From positions 1-46,035 of the forward strand of contig NZ_MRBY01000031.1 in assembly GCF_001904615.1 (NCBI RefSeq): a stretch of DNA of 46,035 nucleotides, written 5' to 3'. The notes under the pieces are model-generated. The model ran no database searches. It saw nothing but the letters and a program-made list of their open reading frames with translations, and had not been told where the DNA came from. Positions 35,430-44,724 of the stretch are shown one piece after another (positions within the stretch are counted from its first letter, which is position 1; the number at the start of each line of letters is the position of its first letter). Source of the stretch: [Limnothrix rosea] IAM M-220 (GTDB lineage Bacteria; Cyanobacteriota; Cyanobacteriia; Cyanobacteriales; MRBY01). The position numbers and the translations under genes were made by a program.

Positions 35430-38400
35430 TTAATTCCAGTCACCTTGGAGAATAAAAGCCGCCCAATAAAAAGGATGTTGCCATTCAGTTTCGGTGCGCA
35501 TTTGCTGTTGGGTTTGTTGGAGAGCGGCGGCGGGGGTGAGATTTTCCCTGATTAAAAGGCGATAAAAACGGGTCATAAATTCGGCGGTCGCTGCATCGTC
35601 TACCTGCCAGAGACTCACAATAATTCTCGGCACGCCAGCGTACATAAATCCACGACTAAGTCCGACTAAACCTTCACCTTTCACTTGTTCGCCAAGTCCG
35701 GTTTGGCAAGCGCTGAGTACCACCAAGCTAGCGTTGAGCTTGAGGTTAAACACCTCGCTAAGTCGGAGAAAACCGTTTTGCGGTTCGGCATTTTCGTTAA
35801 CGAGGGAAAAAACAATGCCGGATAGTTCTGGCTCGACGGTATTGAGAAAGCCGTGGGTTGCCACATGAATCAGGTCATAGTCCTGGAGGCGATCGCCAGT
35901 CATGAGGTCTTTACTGGCCTCAAAACTTAGGGCATCAAAGGTTTTTTGGGATTTTTGATTGACAAGGTCTAAAATGCTTTTGGCTTCGGTGCGAGTGCCG
36001 AGGAGCCGATCCCAATTTACATCGTCAAAACCTTGGGCAGACCGTTTTAGCGCTAGATTATTGAGACTATTAGAAGCCAGAAAGGTGGGTGCTGGATCGG
36101 TAATTTGATTTTCGCAAGTATCTACATCACTTTCTAAACGGCAATCTTTTTCATTGAAAACGGGGTCGGCAATGATTGCTAGGGAAGCATCCGGCTGAAT
36201 TGGTTTAATGTTTTGGGCGCGTAGGCTGTCTAGGGTCGCAGCAGAAGGGACATTCACGATTTCGTGGCGATCGCCGATGGGGTTGTATTCCTGCCCACTG
36301 AGGCTGAGGGCACTAAAGGGAATAAAGTGTAAATCTTCGTCGGCTACAATCACCAACCGTTTTTTGTCTAGCTTCTCTATGGCTGGGCGGAGGATGAGAT
36401 CACTGAGGGTGGCAATGGCTGCAACCCGTTGTTGGGTTTGACGGCGCTCAAGGTGGGGCGGTAAACCAGTACGGATAGAGGTAATGCTTTGGCGTACAGC
36501 CTCGATCGCCTCCCGCAGGGTTTGGGCCCCGGCTAGCTCATAACTGACAAAATCATTTTGACTAATAGCCCATAGATAGCTTTTGTCGCGGTGGAGAGAA
36601 TATTGCAGCAGCACGGTTTCTTCGTCCAAAATATCCTGCTGTAATGTTTTTAGGGAGGTGGGTTCGGGATATTTAAGCTTGGCGTATTGGGGGCTAGAGC
36701 GGCGAATTTCGTCCTGCAATTCTTTATAGGCTGTGGTGGCGATCGCCAGTTTTTCATCGGCTTCCTGTTGCGCTGCGGCCGTACTATCTGGATTGCTAAA
36801 CACCAAAAATCTCGCCTGCTCCACTTGATCGAGTAGGGCTAATTGTTTTTTTTCTTGTTGGAGTAATGCTGGCTCAACCCCTGCGCGAATATCGGCATTT
36901 GCTTCGGCCAACAGATCTAGGAGGGTGCGGGCGCGGGACTGTTCACTGGCGAGAAAAGCTTTTTGGGCGTAACCTTCGTTGGGACTTTTGGCCTCCTGCT
37001 CCATCAGCAGCTCGATGTACAGCTCGTAATAAAATTGCACCGTTGCAAAATAAGACTGCCGTAACTCTGGGCTGGCCACAGTGACCCGTAAATCTTCAAT
37101 AATTTCAATGGCAGACTCGATGGCGACAATGGCTGGTTCTTGATTGTCCCGTTGCCGTTCGAGGTTGGCAATATTGTAAAACGTGAGAGCTTGACCAGAG
37201 CGATCGCCGATGGCCTGGGACAAACGCAGGGATGCTTCAAAATAAGCCAGAGCCTGTGCCACATCACCTTGTTTTTCATAGATGAGGCCAAGGTTATTGA
37301 GGGTCGTTGCTTCCCCACCACGATCGCCCGTTTCGCGGGTAATGGGTAACGCCTGTTCGTAATATTCCAAAGCCCGTTCAGGACGATTAACATTGGCAAA
37401 GACTAAACCCAAATTATTGAGGGTTGTCGCTTCTCCGCCGCGATCGCCAACAGCTTCTAACAGGGGCAATGCTGCGAGGTAATATTCCACAGCCTTTTCG
37501 TACTCACCCCGCTCCCCATGGATTACGCCAATATTGCTCAGGGTGCGGGCTTCACCGAGGCGATCGCCGACATTGCGAGAGAGGGGCACAGATGCGGCAT
37601 AAAATTCAAGGGCACGCTCATCCTCTCCGAGATCATCATAAACAATGCCAATATTATTCAGAGCTGTGGCTTTGCCGCCATCATCAGAAATCTCCTCAAA
37701 AATTGCCAAAGCCTGACCATAATAATCCAGAGCCTGTTGGCGCTCCCCCAAAACATCATAGATACTGCCCACATTACTAAGAGTGCGCGCTTCCCCCTGT
37801 CGATTACCGACTTCCCGCAACACAGGCAAAGATTCTTCGTAATATTTAAGCGCTTCTTCCTGCTCTCCTAACGCGCCATACACCGCACCGATATTGTTTA
37901 ACGTCGACCCTTCCCACTGGCGGTTTCCCACTTCCCGGAGCAGTACCAAGGATTTTTTGTAGAGTTCTAGAGCTTTTTGTTTATTGCCAGTCGTAGAGTA
38001 AACGTGACCTAAATTATTCGTGACGATCGCCTCACCATAGCGATTTTCTGAGGCCTGATGTAACGCCAATGACGCTTCATACCGTTCTAGGGCAATCTCT
38101 TTTTCGCCGAGGGAATCCGCAATAAACCCCAGACTACTGAGCACACTAGCCTGCTGTGCCCTATTCCCGACATTACGGTAGAGCGCTAACGCTTCTAGCC
38201 ATTTTTCCTCCGCCTGTCGCAGGGCGATCGCCGAACCCTCCTGGTAAAACTCATTCGCCGCATCAGCGAGACGATTAGCTGCGAGATTAATATTTTCCAG
38301 CTCAGAAGTTTCCCGCACCGTCAGAAAATAAGTCCCCAGTGTGTCCGGCTCATGGCTCGTCGGAACAATATGAATCAGACCACCATTAGGATTTTCTAGC

Positions 38401-38726
38401 ACTAAACCAGAATGACTGCCGCGAAAATCATCATTTTCCGCAATCTTGTTCCATTCCCCATCAAAAACAAAGAGATGACTATCAAAATCATCACTGCCCA
38501 GCAAAATCACTAAATTTTGATTAGCCTCGGTGACAAGTTCAAAAAAATCTACATAACGGCCATTGTCTAGCCGCTCATCTTCTTCCGTGAGCGCCCCCTG
38601 TTCGTTGAGGATAAAGTCACGCTCGGTATCTGCCAAACTCGGCATCCCTAACCACAAACCAGAAGCAAAACCCAAAGCCGCGAGGGATTTGCACGTAGCC
38701 GCGAAAAATGAGGGGCGCATCAACAT
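35430..38726 (-). CDS. Secreted PPC-TPR-CHAT protein (caspase-like protease domain)
   Basis: A 1098-residue protein. Residues 1-33 form a signal peptide ending near SLA. Residues about 40-130 look like a pre-peptidase C-terminal (PPC) beta domain. About nine 40-residue kinesin-light-chain-type TPR units follow (residues about 190-550; pattern GEATTLNNLG). The C-terminal third is a CHAT domain with predicted catalytic His958 (VATHGF) and Cys1007 (LSACQTG). CHAT proteins are separase/caspase-like proteases; TPRs usually bind partners. The signal peptide suggests a periplasmic site. ATG 38726 is preferred over TTG 38732; ATG 38720 is also possible. No substrate gene is adjacent. Confidence 0.88.
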   Translation of the reverse strand: MLMRPSFFAATCKSLAALGFASGLWLGMPSLADTERDFILNEQGALTEEDERLDNGRYVDFFELVTEANQNLVILLGSDDFDSHLFVFDGEWNKIAENDDFRGSHSGLVLENPNGGLIHIVPTSHEPDTLGTYFLTVRETSELENINLAANRLADAANEFYQEGSAIALRQAEEKWLEALALYRNVGNRAQQASVLSSLGFIADSLGEKEIALERYEASLALHQASENRYGEAIVTNNLGHVYSTTGNKQKALELYKKSLVLLREVGNRQWEGSTLNNIGAVYGALGEQEEALKYYEESLPVLREVGNRQGEARTLSNVGSIYDVLGERQQALDYYGQALAIFEEISDDGGKATALNNIGIVYDDLGEDERALEFYAASVPLSRNVGDRLGEARTLSNIGVIHGERGEYEKAVEYYLAALPLLEAVGDRGGEATTLNNLGLVFANVNRPERALEYYEQALPITRETGDRGGEATTLNNLGLIYEKQGDVAQALAYFEASLRLSQAIGDRSGQALTFYNIANLERQRDNQEPAIVAIESAIEIIEDLRVTVASPELRQSYFATVQFYYELYIELLMEQEAKSPNEGYAQKAFLASEQSRARTLLDLLAEANADIRAGVEPALLQQEKKQLALLDQVEQARFLVFSNPDSTAAAQQEADEKLAIATTAYKELQDEIRRSSPQYAKLKYPEPTSLKTLQQDILDEETVLLQYSLHRDKSYLWAISQNDFVSYELAGAQTLREAIEAVRQSITSIRTGLPPHLERRQTQQRVAAIATLSDLILRPAIEKLDKKRLVIVADEDLHFIPFSALSLSGQEYNPIGDRHEIVNVPSAATLDSLRAQNIKPIQPDASLAIIADPVFNEKDCRLESDVDTCENQITDPAPTFLASNSLNNLALKRSAQGFDDVNWDRLLGTRTEAKSILDLVNQKSQKTFDALSFEASKDLMTGDRLQDYDLIHVATHGFLNTVEPELSGIVFSLVNENAEPQNGFLRLSEVFNLKLNASLVVLSACQTGLGEQVKGEGLVGLSRGFMYAGVPRIIVSLWQVDDAATAEFMTRFYRLLIRENLTPAAALQQTQQQMRTETEWQHPFYWAAFILQGDWN

Positions 38727-38858
38727 AGCCAATGTAAAACTCCGAATAGCTCCGATCCTAAGAAGTTTGAAACAGTAAATGGCAACCCTGTACCAAAATT
38801 TATATCAAAATCTTCTATCGTTATTGATCGAGCATCATTTAGGAGACCTAAAGAAACC

Positions 38859-39101
38859 ATGGCAACAGATCAAAATTCCCAAGAGCTGAGTGTGTGGCAT
38901 TACAAACCTTGGTGGTGTCAACCTTGGTCGATTTTATTAACGGGTTGCGGGGCGATCGCCGGCAGTTGGTTGCTGTTCCACCGCTACTGGCTAACTGGAC
39001 TAGTGGGAGTGCCACTGACGGCATGGATGGTCTTTTTTGTTGGACTTTATCCCAAGCTTGCGCAGGAGTCGGGCTTACTCGACGAGATGAAAAATCACTA
39101 G
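38859..39101 (+). CDS. Small cyanobacterial membrane protein (DUF6737-like)
   Basis: An 80-residue protein with two hydrophobic helices at about 24-44 (WSILLTGCGAIAGSWLLF) and 48-68 (LVGVPLTAWMVFFVGLYP). A Trp-rich N-terminus (VWHYKPWWCQPWS) is its hallmark. AGGAGA lies upstream of the ATG. The form matches short conserved cyanobacterial membrane proteins I would place in DUF6737, with moderate certainty. Function is unknown. It is divergent from the TPR-CHAT gene. Confidence 0.7.
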   Translation: MATDQNSQELSVWHYKPWWCQPWSILLTGCGAIAGSWLLFHRYWLTGLVGVPLTAWMVFFVGLYPKLAQESGLLDEMKNH

Positions 39102-39270
39102 AAAAGACGTAGGAAATTTTCGCGCATATTATGCTAGTTTCCCCTAAGTCGATACCTTGTAAGTGATCTTAACCCGACGAACCAGTGATTTGGCGGTAGG
39201 AACGAAGTGCACTTTTCATCTACATTAGGGTATAAATTTTTATCCTTTCCTAAAAAATTAGTCAGAGCTC

Positions 39271-39609
39271 ATGGACTATAAGACTGCCTATCAATACCTT
39301 TCCTCCCAAAGTTCATTGAGCGATCGCCGATCTTTTTTAGCCTTACTAGAACAGCAAAAAGCACCGATTCCCGGACAAGTGACAAATATTCTGTTGACCC
39401 TTAAAACGGTTTATCAGCACGTAAAAGGCTTAGATTCTATTGATCGTGGTTTAGCACATATGTTATTTCGCTTGGCCTACGATAGCCGTCAATATTACGA
39501 AGCTGGCAAACAACAAGCCGTCAACTGGCCACCTTTACTAAACGAAGACCTCGCCCGCATTGCCCAGGGTGTCAATAATATTTTGTCGAACCAGTGGATC
39601 GATACCTAA
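39271..39609 (+). CDS. Conserved cyanobacterial protein of unknown function
   Basis: A 112-residue soluble, mainly helical protein (MDYKTAYQYLSSQSSLSDRR at the start; FRLAYDSRQYYEAGKQQAVNWPPLL later). Homologues in cyanobacteria have sometimes been labelled dethiobiotin-synthetase-like, but no P-loop is present, so that name should not be used. It lies 75 bp upstream of ndhL on the same strand. Confidence 0.7.
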   Translation: MDYKTAYQYLSSQSSLSDRRSFLALLEQQKAPIPGQVTNILLTLKTVYQHVKGLDSIDRGLAHMLFRLAYDSRQYYEAGKQQAVNWPPLLNEDLARIAQGVNNILSNQWIDT

Positions 39610-39684
39610 AAACCATTGCCGTAACCCTGAAGCTCTAGGCTAAAATAACTAAAATACAAAATTTCTGTTGAAGAAAGTACCGTT

Positions 39685-39921
39685 ATGCCACCCTTTGATT
39701 TACCTCTAGAAACTCTGCTGGTTGCTGTTTTATATCTGGGTTTAAGTGCCACTTACCTGCTTGTTTTGCCCGCGGGTCTTTACTACTACATTAATAAGCG
39801 CTCCCTCGTGGCAAGCTCCATTGAAAGATTATTTATGTACTTTCTGGTGTTTTTCCTATTCCCCGGCATGTTGCTCCTCAGCCCATTCCTTAACCTTCGT
39901 CCCCGTCGTCGCGAAGTCTAG
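39685..39921 (+). CDS. ndhL: NAD(P)H-quinone oxidoreductase subunit L
   Basis: NdhL (once IctA) is a small membrane subunit of the cyanobacterial NDH-1 complex, which serves respiration, cyclic electron flow and CO2 uptake. The 78-residue product has two helices (about 8-32 and 48-68) with the family wording VLYLGLSATYLLVLPAGLYY and a basic C-terminus RPRRREV. A TAAAAT hexamer lies 41 bp before the ATG. The order ndhL, DUF3007 gene, trpA is common in cyanobacteria. Confidence 0.92.
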   Translation: MPPFDLPLETLLVAVLYLGLSATYLLVLPAGLYYYINKRSLVASSIERLFMYFLVFFLFPGMLLLSPFLNLRPRRREV

Positions 39922-39974
39922 GTAAGAGCTGTGTTACAAGATTAAAATTACCCATTGTTTAGGTTGCTTTCACT

Positions 39975-40298
39975 ATGCGACGTCTTGATGTTTTTGCCAT
40001 CGGTTTCGGTATTTTTGTCGCCGGTGGCCTTTTGTACCTTGGTTTTAAGGTTGCAGGTCTCGACAGTATGGATGCAGGCATTTGGTCGCAGGCAGCCCTG
40101 GTTATTGTCGTCATCGGTTGGGTCAGTACTTACCTCTTTCGAGTGGGCACAAGGACCATGACTTTTCACAAGCAGCGTGAAGAATATGAAGAGGCGGCTC
40201 TCCAACGTCGCTTGGATGAAATGAGCCCCGAAGAGCTGGAAAAATTAACTGCTGAGCTGACAGCGGAAAAAACAAAATCTACTTCTGAGAAAAAATAA
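39975..40298 (+). CDS. DUF3007 membrane protein
   Basis: A 107-residue protein with two helices (about 5-25 and 40-58) and a charged, helical C-terminal tail (RREEYEE-like [18 protein letters not shown]). It matches the DUF3007 family, found in cyanobacteria and plastids next to ndhL. Co-location with ndhL suggests a role with thylakoid complexes, but this is unproven. It begins 54 bp after ndhL and is probably co-transcribed. Confidence 0.85.
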   Translation: MRRLDVFAIGFGIFVAGGLLYLGFKVAGLDSMDAGIWSQAALVIVVIGWVSTYLFRVGTRTMTFHKQREEYEEAALQRRLDEMSPEELEKLTAELTAEKTKSTSEKK

Positions 40299-40369
40299 AC
40301 CCGCGGCGATCGCTACAGGGGGAGTTTGCGGCGTACAATAACCCCTTGTGTAATCATTCCGCTAAAGCT

Positions 40370-41164
40370 ATGACCTCCGTTTCCGAACATTTCCAATCTC
40401 TACGACAAGCCGGACAATGTGCTCTTATTCCCTTCATTACAGCGGGTGATCCGGATTTGGAAACCACAGAAAAGGCGATCAAGATTTTGGATGAATCCGG
40501 CGCAGATTTTATTGAATTGGGCGTGCCCTACTCGGATCCTCTCGCTGATGGCCCAACTATTCAGGCGGCTGCTACCCGTGCCCTTAGTCGTGGTGTGACC
40601 CTCGAAAATGTTTTAGGGATTGTGAAGCGTGTTAGCCCAACGATAACTGCGCCGATTATTCTTTTTACTTATTACAACCCCATTTTTTATCGTGGTGTGG
40701 CTGCGTTTATGCAGCAGGTTGCTGCTGCGGGCGTGAAGGGTTTGGTGATTCCAGATCTTCCCCTTGAGGAATCTGATGCTGTTTTGGCTGCGGCGACGGC
40801 GAATAGTCTGGAGTTAACGCTTTTGGTTGCACCCACTAGTCCTAATGAACGGATTGAGGCGATCGCCAAAGCATCTCAGGGTTTCATTTATCTCGTGAGT
40901 GTGACGGGGGTAACGGGGGCAAGGACTTCTGTGGCCAGCCGTGTGGAAGAGCTATTACCGAAGCTCCGTGCTGTCACTGATAAGCCTGTGGGTGTTGGTT
41001 TTGGTGTGTCTGATCCTGACCAAGCTAAGCTCCTGAGAGATTGGGGAGCTGACGGTGTGATTGTCGGGAGTGCCATTGTCAAACGTCTGGCTTCTGGTAC
41101 GCCCGCAGAAGGGTTGCAAGCCGTCAAAGAATTTTGTGAATCTCTCAAAGGGGCGATCGCCTAG
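40370..41164 (+). CDS. trpA: Tryptophan synthase alpha subunit
   Basis: TrpA cleaves indole-3-glycerol phosphate, passing indole to the beta subunit. The 264-residue TIM barrel has the catalytic Glu and Asp in [14 protein letters not shown], followed by [34 protein letters not shown] and [12 protein letters not shown] choose ATG 40370; an in-frame TTG at 40346 would add eight residues with no family character. No other trp genes are adjacent, as is usual in cyanobacteria. Confidence 0.97.
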   Translation: MTSVSEHFQSLRQAGQCALIPFITAGDPDLETTEKAIKILDESGADFIELGVPYSDPLADGPTIQAAATRALSRGVTLENVLGIVKRVSPTITAPIILFTYYNPIFYRGVAAFMQQVAAAGVKGLVIPDLPLEESDAVLAAATANSLELTLLVAPTSPNERIEAIAKASQGFIYLVSVTGVTGARTSVASRVEELLPKLRAVTDKPVGVGFGVSDPDQAKLLRDWGADGVIVGSAIVKRLASGTPAEGLQAVKEFCESLKGAIA

Positions 41165-41184
41165 AACATTGACGAGGGTTTAAA

Positions 41185-41231
41185 GTATGGGGAGGTTGAT
41201 TCATAGGAGTTGGCCTCTTTTCTATTTTTCT
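41185..41231 (+). terminator. Possible terminator after trpA
   Basis: A GAGG...CCTC pairing with an interrupted stem is followed by TTTTCTATTTTTC. The stem is short and the loop is long, so this is a weak call resting mainly on the T-rich tail and its position. The rest of the 298-bp spacer to clcA holds nothing I recognise. Confidence 0.35.
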
Positions 41232-41462
41232 TTAATCCGTGGTTGGGCAAGAACAATGTAGGCTGTGTGGAGATGGCAAAAACGCTTTAAATCAACCGAT
41301 AATTTCTTGTCTGTCGTAATGCATCATTTTGGGTGTATTGAATACTAAAAAAATGGGTATTGGTGGGTCTTAAAAATGCTCAAAAGTTCAATAAATTATT
41401 TGCCACCGCCACTTTATCTTGACCATGGTGTAATCTCACTAAAATTTCTTCAACCATAAAGC

Positions 41463-44117
41463 TCAAAAAGATAAATCTTTTTCGAATTTGCCGCGCACAA
41501 TAATCACTGTTCTGTTTGTCCCTTTGGCGATCGCCTCTGGGATATTACCGTGGAGGGCTTGCTGGAGGAGACTGTCGCTGCTTGCTCCCATGACAACGAC
41601 ATCATAGGTTTCTTCCTTAATGACTCGAATAAGACTATCTATGATCACTCGTGAGCGGATAGGTAAAGGAATCACCGGAATTTCGACATACTCTTTCAAT
41701 TTAGTTTGAGCGGAACTGAGAACGGGAAAGTGACGCATTTGATGTTTAGGGCGATACACCTGACATAGACAAATTTGTGAGGGTAGCGAATAACGGCGGA
41801 CATCCGGGGTAAGGCGCAACAGAGCCGGGACAAACTCCAAAGCTCGTTGGGCATTATGGCCACCAGAAATAGGACACAAAGTACGTAGGCGAGGTATGGA
41901 GGGTGATGGGGCTAGCTTTAGGGGATGAGCATGGCTGGTTTTTGCTAAAAGGACATCGCAGGGAGCCTCTTTGACTAATACTTCAATGACATTACCGAAG
42001 AGCTGTCCCGCAGGGTTGCGATCGCCCTGCCAACCAAGGATTAGTCCAATATCATCGGTGGACAGTTGCTGTAACATCACTGCTGCAACGTCATGCGCCA
42101 AAATAATTTGGGTATGAATAGCGACTCCCCATTGGTGACCTAGCTTTTCGAGGCGTTGTAAGAGCTGACGTTCGGGGATAGTATTGATCGCCGTTTCTGG
42201 TAAGGGACAGGGTGCAGATACTTCGATAATGTGTAAACAGCAAATGATGGCATTTTTATCTTTGGCGATCGCGTAGGCAATTTTTAGTAAGGCTTCGGCG
42301 GTGTTGGGGTTGGCGATCGCCACCCAGAGTTTCGGTTGATGGCGGTCAATATCTTGGGTGCGATAAACACAGTAGCTCGGTTCCCGCAGCTTAATCGCGT
42401 GCTCACTGTCTCCCAAGAGCTTTTGGGCTTCGGCGCGAATGATATCAGAGCGGGTAATAATACCTCGTAACTGATTTTGCTCGACCACAGGTAATCGCGA
42501 AATTTGATAGCGATTAAGCAAATACAACACATCACTGAGGGAGGCTTGCGGTGCAACAGTAATAATCTTGCGCTGCATTAATTCCCCAACAGTAATATCC
42601 CTTTGATTCGGCGATGCCTGCCCTAAATCCCCCTGGGTTAACACCCCCACTAATTTGCCACGCTCCAAAACTGGAAACCCCCTGTGGGGTGACTGGGACA
42701 AAATCGGTAAAAGTTCATCAATGGTCAGGTGACTTTCAATGGTTTCAACATCGGGTTGCATCACCTGCGCTGCCGTTAAATCCATGAGCACCCGGGAGTT
42801 ATTTTGCTCCTTAAGATGAATGCCACTCGCTTCAAGGAGATGCTCGTAAATGGAACCTTTAAACATGCCTTCGCCCACAATAAACGCCGTCACCGATGCC
42901 AGCATTAAGGGCAAAACTAAATTGAAATCTGTAGTGAGTTCGAAGACAATCACGATCGCCGTCACGGGAACGCGTACCACCCCCGTAAAAAACGCCCCCA
43001 TTCCCGCAAGGGCATAGGTATATTGGGAGGCTTCGGGAATTAGGGCTTCCGCGCAAAAACCCACCAGATATCCCAATGCTGTTCCGAGGACTAAAGTCGG
43101 CGCGAACAACCCTCCCGGCGCACCGGAGCCATAGGCCAAGAGACTAAGACCAAAGTGGGCAACGAAGGCGATCGCAATCACTTCCCAACCGGCATCCCCC
43201 GTTAAAAGAAAATCCCGTAGCCCAGCGTTATCCCGGAAAAAGGACGGTAAAAACGAAATGACAATACCCGAAATCATGCCGGCGATCGCCATACGCGTGG
43301 CAAGGTTTAGGCGCATGCGCCGATTGAAATGCAAGACCGTCAAAATACCACGATTAAAAAAAGCACCCAGACCCCCAGCCAAAGCGCCCAAGATTAAATA
43401 CAGCGGAATTTCCTTGACCGAAAAATAACTTTGATTCGCCGCAATCAGTAGCTCACTGGGCAAATTTAAATCCGACGTGCCAAACCACCGCGATACCACC
43501 GACCCCGTAAAGGAAGCAACGATCGCCGTCTCTAAGGTGAGGCCGGACACATCCCGCATCAACTCCTCCACCACAAAGAGCACCCCCGCAATGGGCGTAT
43601 TAAAACCAGCCGCCAACCCCGCCGCTGCTCCCGCCGCAATCATTTGCCGACGATGATCCGGCGTAATGGGTAACCACTGACTGAGCTGCGCTGCCAATGC
43701 CGCCCCAATATGCACCGTCGGGCCACGCCGTCCAAGGGTTAAACCGCCCCCTAAAACTAAAATTGTCCCGATCGATTTGGCGATCGCCACCTTCCAAGAC
43801 AAAGGCAGCGGAAACTGAGCCAAAACCGCCTTAACTTGGGGAACCCCACCCCCCTTAGCCTCAGACGCAAACGTCTGCAACGTAAAACCAGCCAAGCCAC
43901 CACAGACCAAACCAAAGAGCGGCAAAATTAGCCATGCCCCATATTGATGGCTGAGAGCAACACGATAACTCCCAAGACTGCCAATGCCCGCTTTCAGAAA
44001 TAAAGCCGAGAGACCTGAAATTATGCCGATAATACAGGCTTCAACAATTAAATAATTGCGATTGAGACTAAGCTGCCCAAATCGACGAGATATTCCCCAA
44101 TTTCGCACGGGAATCAT
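41463..44117 (-). CDS. CLC-family chloride channel/transporter with CBS pair and two USP-like domains
   Basis: An 884-residue multidomain protein. Residues 1-430 form the CLC membrane domain: GGGVPQV (89-95, chloride-loop counterpart of GSGIP), GRRGPTVHIG (129-138), AGFNTPIAGVLFVVEEL (170-186, with the inner glutamates) and APGGLFAPTLVLG. Two CBS domains follow (about 450-570; VMQPDVETIE, RLPVVEQNQLRGIITRSDI). The C-terminal 300 residues hold two universal-stress-protein-like folds (VAIANPNTAEALLKIAYAIA; YDVVVMGASSDSLLQQALHG). The gating Glu of GREGP is Arg131 here. Selectivity for chloride and channel versus exchanger mode cannot be decided from sequence. ATG 44117. Confidence 0.9.
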   Translation of the reverse strand: MIPVRNWGISRRFGQLSLNRNYLIVEACIIGIISGLSALFLKAGIGSLGSYRVALSHQYGAWLILPLFGLVCGGLAGFTLQTFASEAKGGGVPQVKAVLAQFPLPLSWKVAIAKSIGTILVLGGGLTLGRRGPTVHIGAALAAQLSQWLPITPDHRRQMIAAGAAAGLAAGFNTPIAGVLFVVEELMRDVSGLTLETAIVASFTGSVVSRWFGTSDLNLPSELLIAANQSYFSVKEIPLYLILGALAGGLGAFFNRGILTVLHFNRRMRLNLATRMAIAGMISGIVISFLPSFFRDNAGLRDFLLTGDAGWEVIAIAFVAHFGLSLLAYGSGAPGGLFAPTLVLGTALGYLVGFCAEALIPEASQYTYALAGMGAFFTGVVRVPVTAIVIVFELTTDFNLVLPLMLASVTAFIVGEGMFKGSIYEHLLEASGIHLKEQNNSRVLMDLTAAQVMQPDVETIESHLTIDELLPILSQSPHRGFPVLERGKLVGVLTQGDLGQASPNQRDITVGELMQRKIITVAPQASLSDVLYLLNRYQISRLPVVEQNQLRGIITRSDIIRAEAQKLLGDSEHAIKLREPSYCVYRTQDIDRHQPKLWVAIANPNTAEALLKIAYAIAKDKNAIICCLHIIEVSAPCPLPETAINTIPERQLLQRLEKLGHQWGVAIHTQIILAHDVAAVMLQQLSTDDIGLILGWQGDRNPAGQLFGNVIEVLVKEAPCDVLLAKTSHAHPLKLAPSPSIPRLRTLCPISGGHNAQRALEFVPALLRLTPDVRRYSLPSQICLCQVYRPKHQMRHFPVLSSAQTKLKEYVEIPVIPLPIRSRVIIDSLIRVIKEETYDVVVMGASSDSLLQQALHGNIPEAIAKGTNRTVIIVRGKFEKDLSF

Positions 44118-44175
44118 GATGGTTTCCTAGTCGTGGAATCTCGAACATGAATTGATCTGCTCTTAAGCTATCAGA

Positions 44176-44307
44176 TTATTTGCCCGTTCCCCGCCGTAAA
44201 TTCAAGCTTGCTCCAAGATACTGTGCAACAAAGACCTCTATTTGTGGCTCAGTGAGATTTTGTTCTGCTGCGATTTCCCGTAAAAAATTTTCTGGCAAGG
44301 CTTTCAT
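44176..44307 (-). CDS. 43-residue ORF, possible truncated effector-type N-terminus
   Basis: The ORF reads MKALPENFLREIAAEQNL, then TEPQIEVFVAQYL, and ends soon after. This opening resembles the short helical N-terminal domain (LREIA...L...Q.EVF) found on several cyanobacterial signalling/NTPase proteins, so it may be the start of a gene that was truncated. Its ATG overlaps the TGA of the upstream minus-strand ORF (ATGA), which would couple translation. Possibly real as a small protein, possibly a remnant. Confidence 0.35.
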   Translation of the reverse strand: MKALPENFLREIAAEQNLTEPQIEVFVAQYLGASLNLRRGTGK

Positions 44308-44708
44308 TTCGCTGCAACATCCCCAAAAAATTCTCTTAGTAAGGCAATGGTAGCAATAGTCAGATAAAAGTCAGGCAAAGTCCGAAGAAGTTGGGGACGA
44401 CGAACACCATAACCCCTCAATATCGTGAAATTGTTCACTTCTACAGAGCAATTCACATGAACATTAATTTCGTTGGTTTCGCCTTTCTCTTCATCGCTCT
44501 CAAAATCTCTGACGCATTTTGGGAAGTCGTTTTTACCCGGATGTGGGAATGGGTTTTCGCGCAGATCGATTGGCAATAGTTCACCCGCAAAGTCAAACTC
44601 AATTTGCTGTTGCGTTAGGGCACTTAGATCTTCAACTTCTCTGAGAAGTTGAAGATCTAGAAAGAAAAAGACAATATTTACAAGAAAGGGCGATCGCCAT
44701 CTCTTCAT
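44304..44708 (-). CDS. Hypothetical ORF of doubtful status
   Basis: A 134-residue open frame with a hydrophobic N-terminus (SPFLVNIVFFFLDLQLL) and an acidic middle. A perfect 35-bp palindrome lies inside its 5' part, encoding a stretch around LDLQLLREVEDLS. No family is recognised and codon use does not look strongly coding. It could be a decayed gene upstream of the 43-residue ORF with which its stop overlaps. Confidence 0.3.
   Translation of the reverse strand: MKRWRSPFLVNIVFFFLDLQLLREVEDLSALTQQQIEFDFAGELLPIDLRENPFPHPGKNDFPKCVRDFESDEEKGETNEINVHVNCSVEVNNFTILRGYGVRRPQLLRTLPDFYLTIATIALLREFFGDVAAK
44625..44659. repeat. Perfect 35-bp palindrome (17-bp arms, 1-nt centre)
   Basis: The arm 44625-44641 (TAGATCTTCAACTTCTC) is exactly complementary to 44643-44659, with T44642 in the centre. 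Transcripts from either strand would fold into a very stable hairpin. There is no T run on either side, so it is not a typical terminator. Confidence 0.95.
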
Positions 44709-44724
44709 ATGAGGAAAGATCCTG

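Noticed and set aside
37424-37871. Plus-strand open frames of about 118 residues opposite the TPR region
   Set aside because: They are antisense shadows of the TPR repeats.
44391-44579. Plus-strand 62-residue ORF upstream of sat
   Set aside because: It has no ribosome-binding site or recognisable motif and lies opposite another doubtful ORF. Neither can be confirmed by eye.
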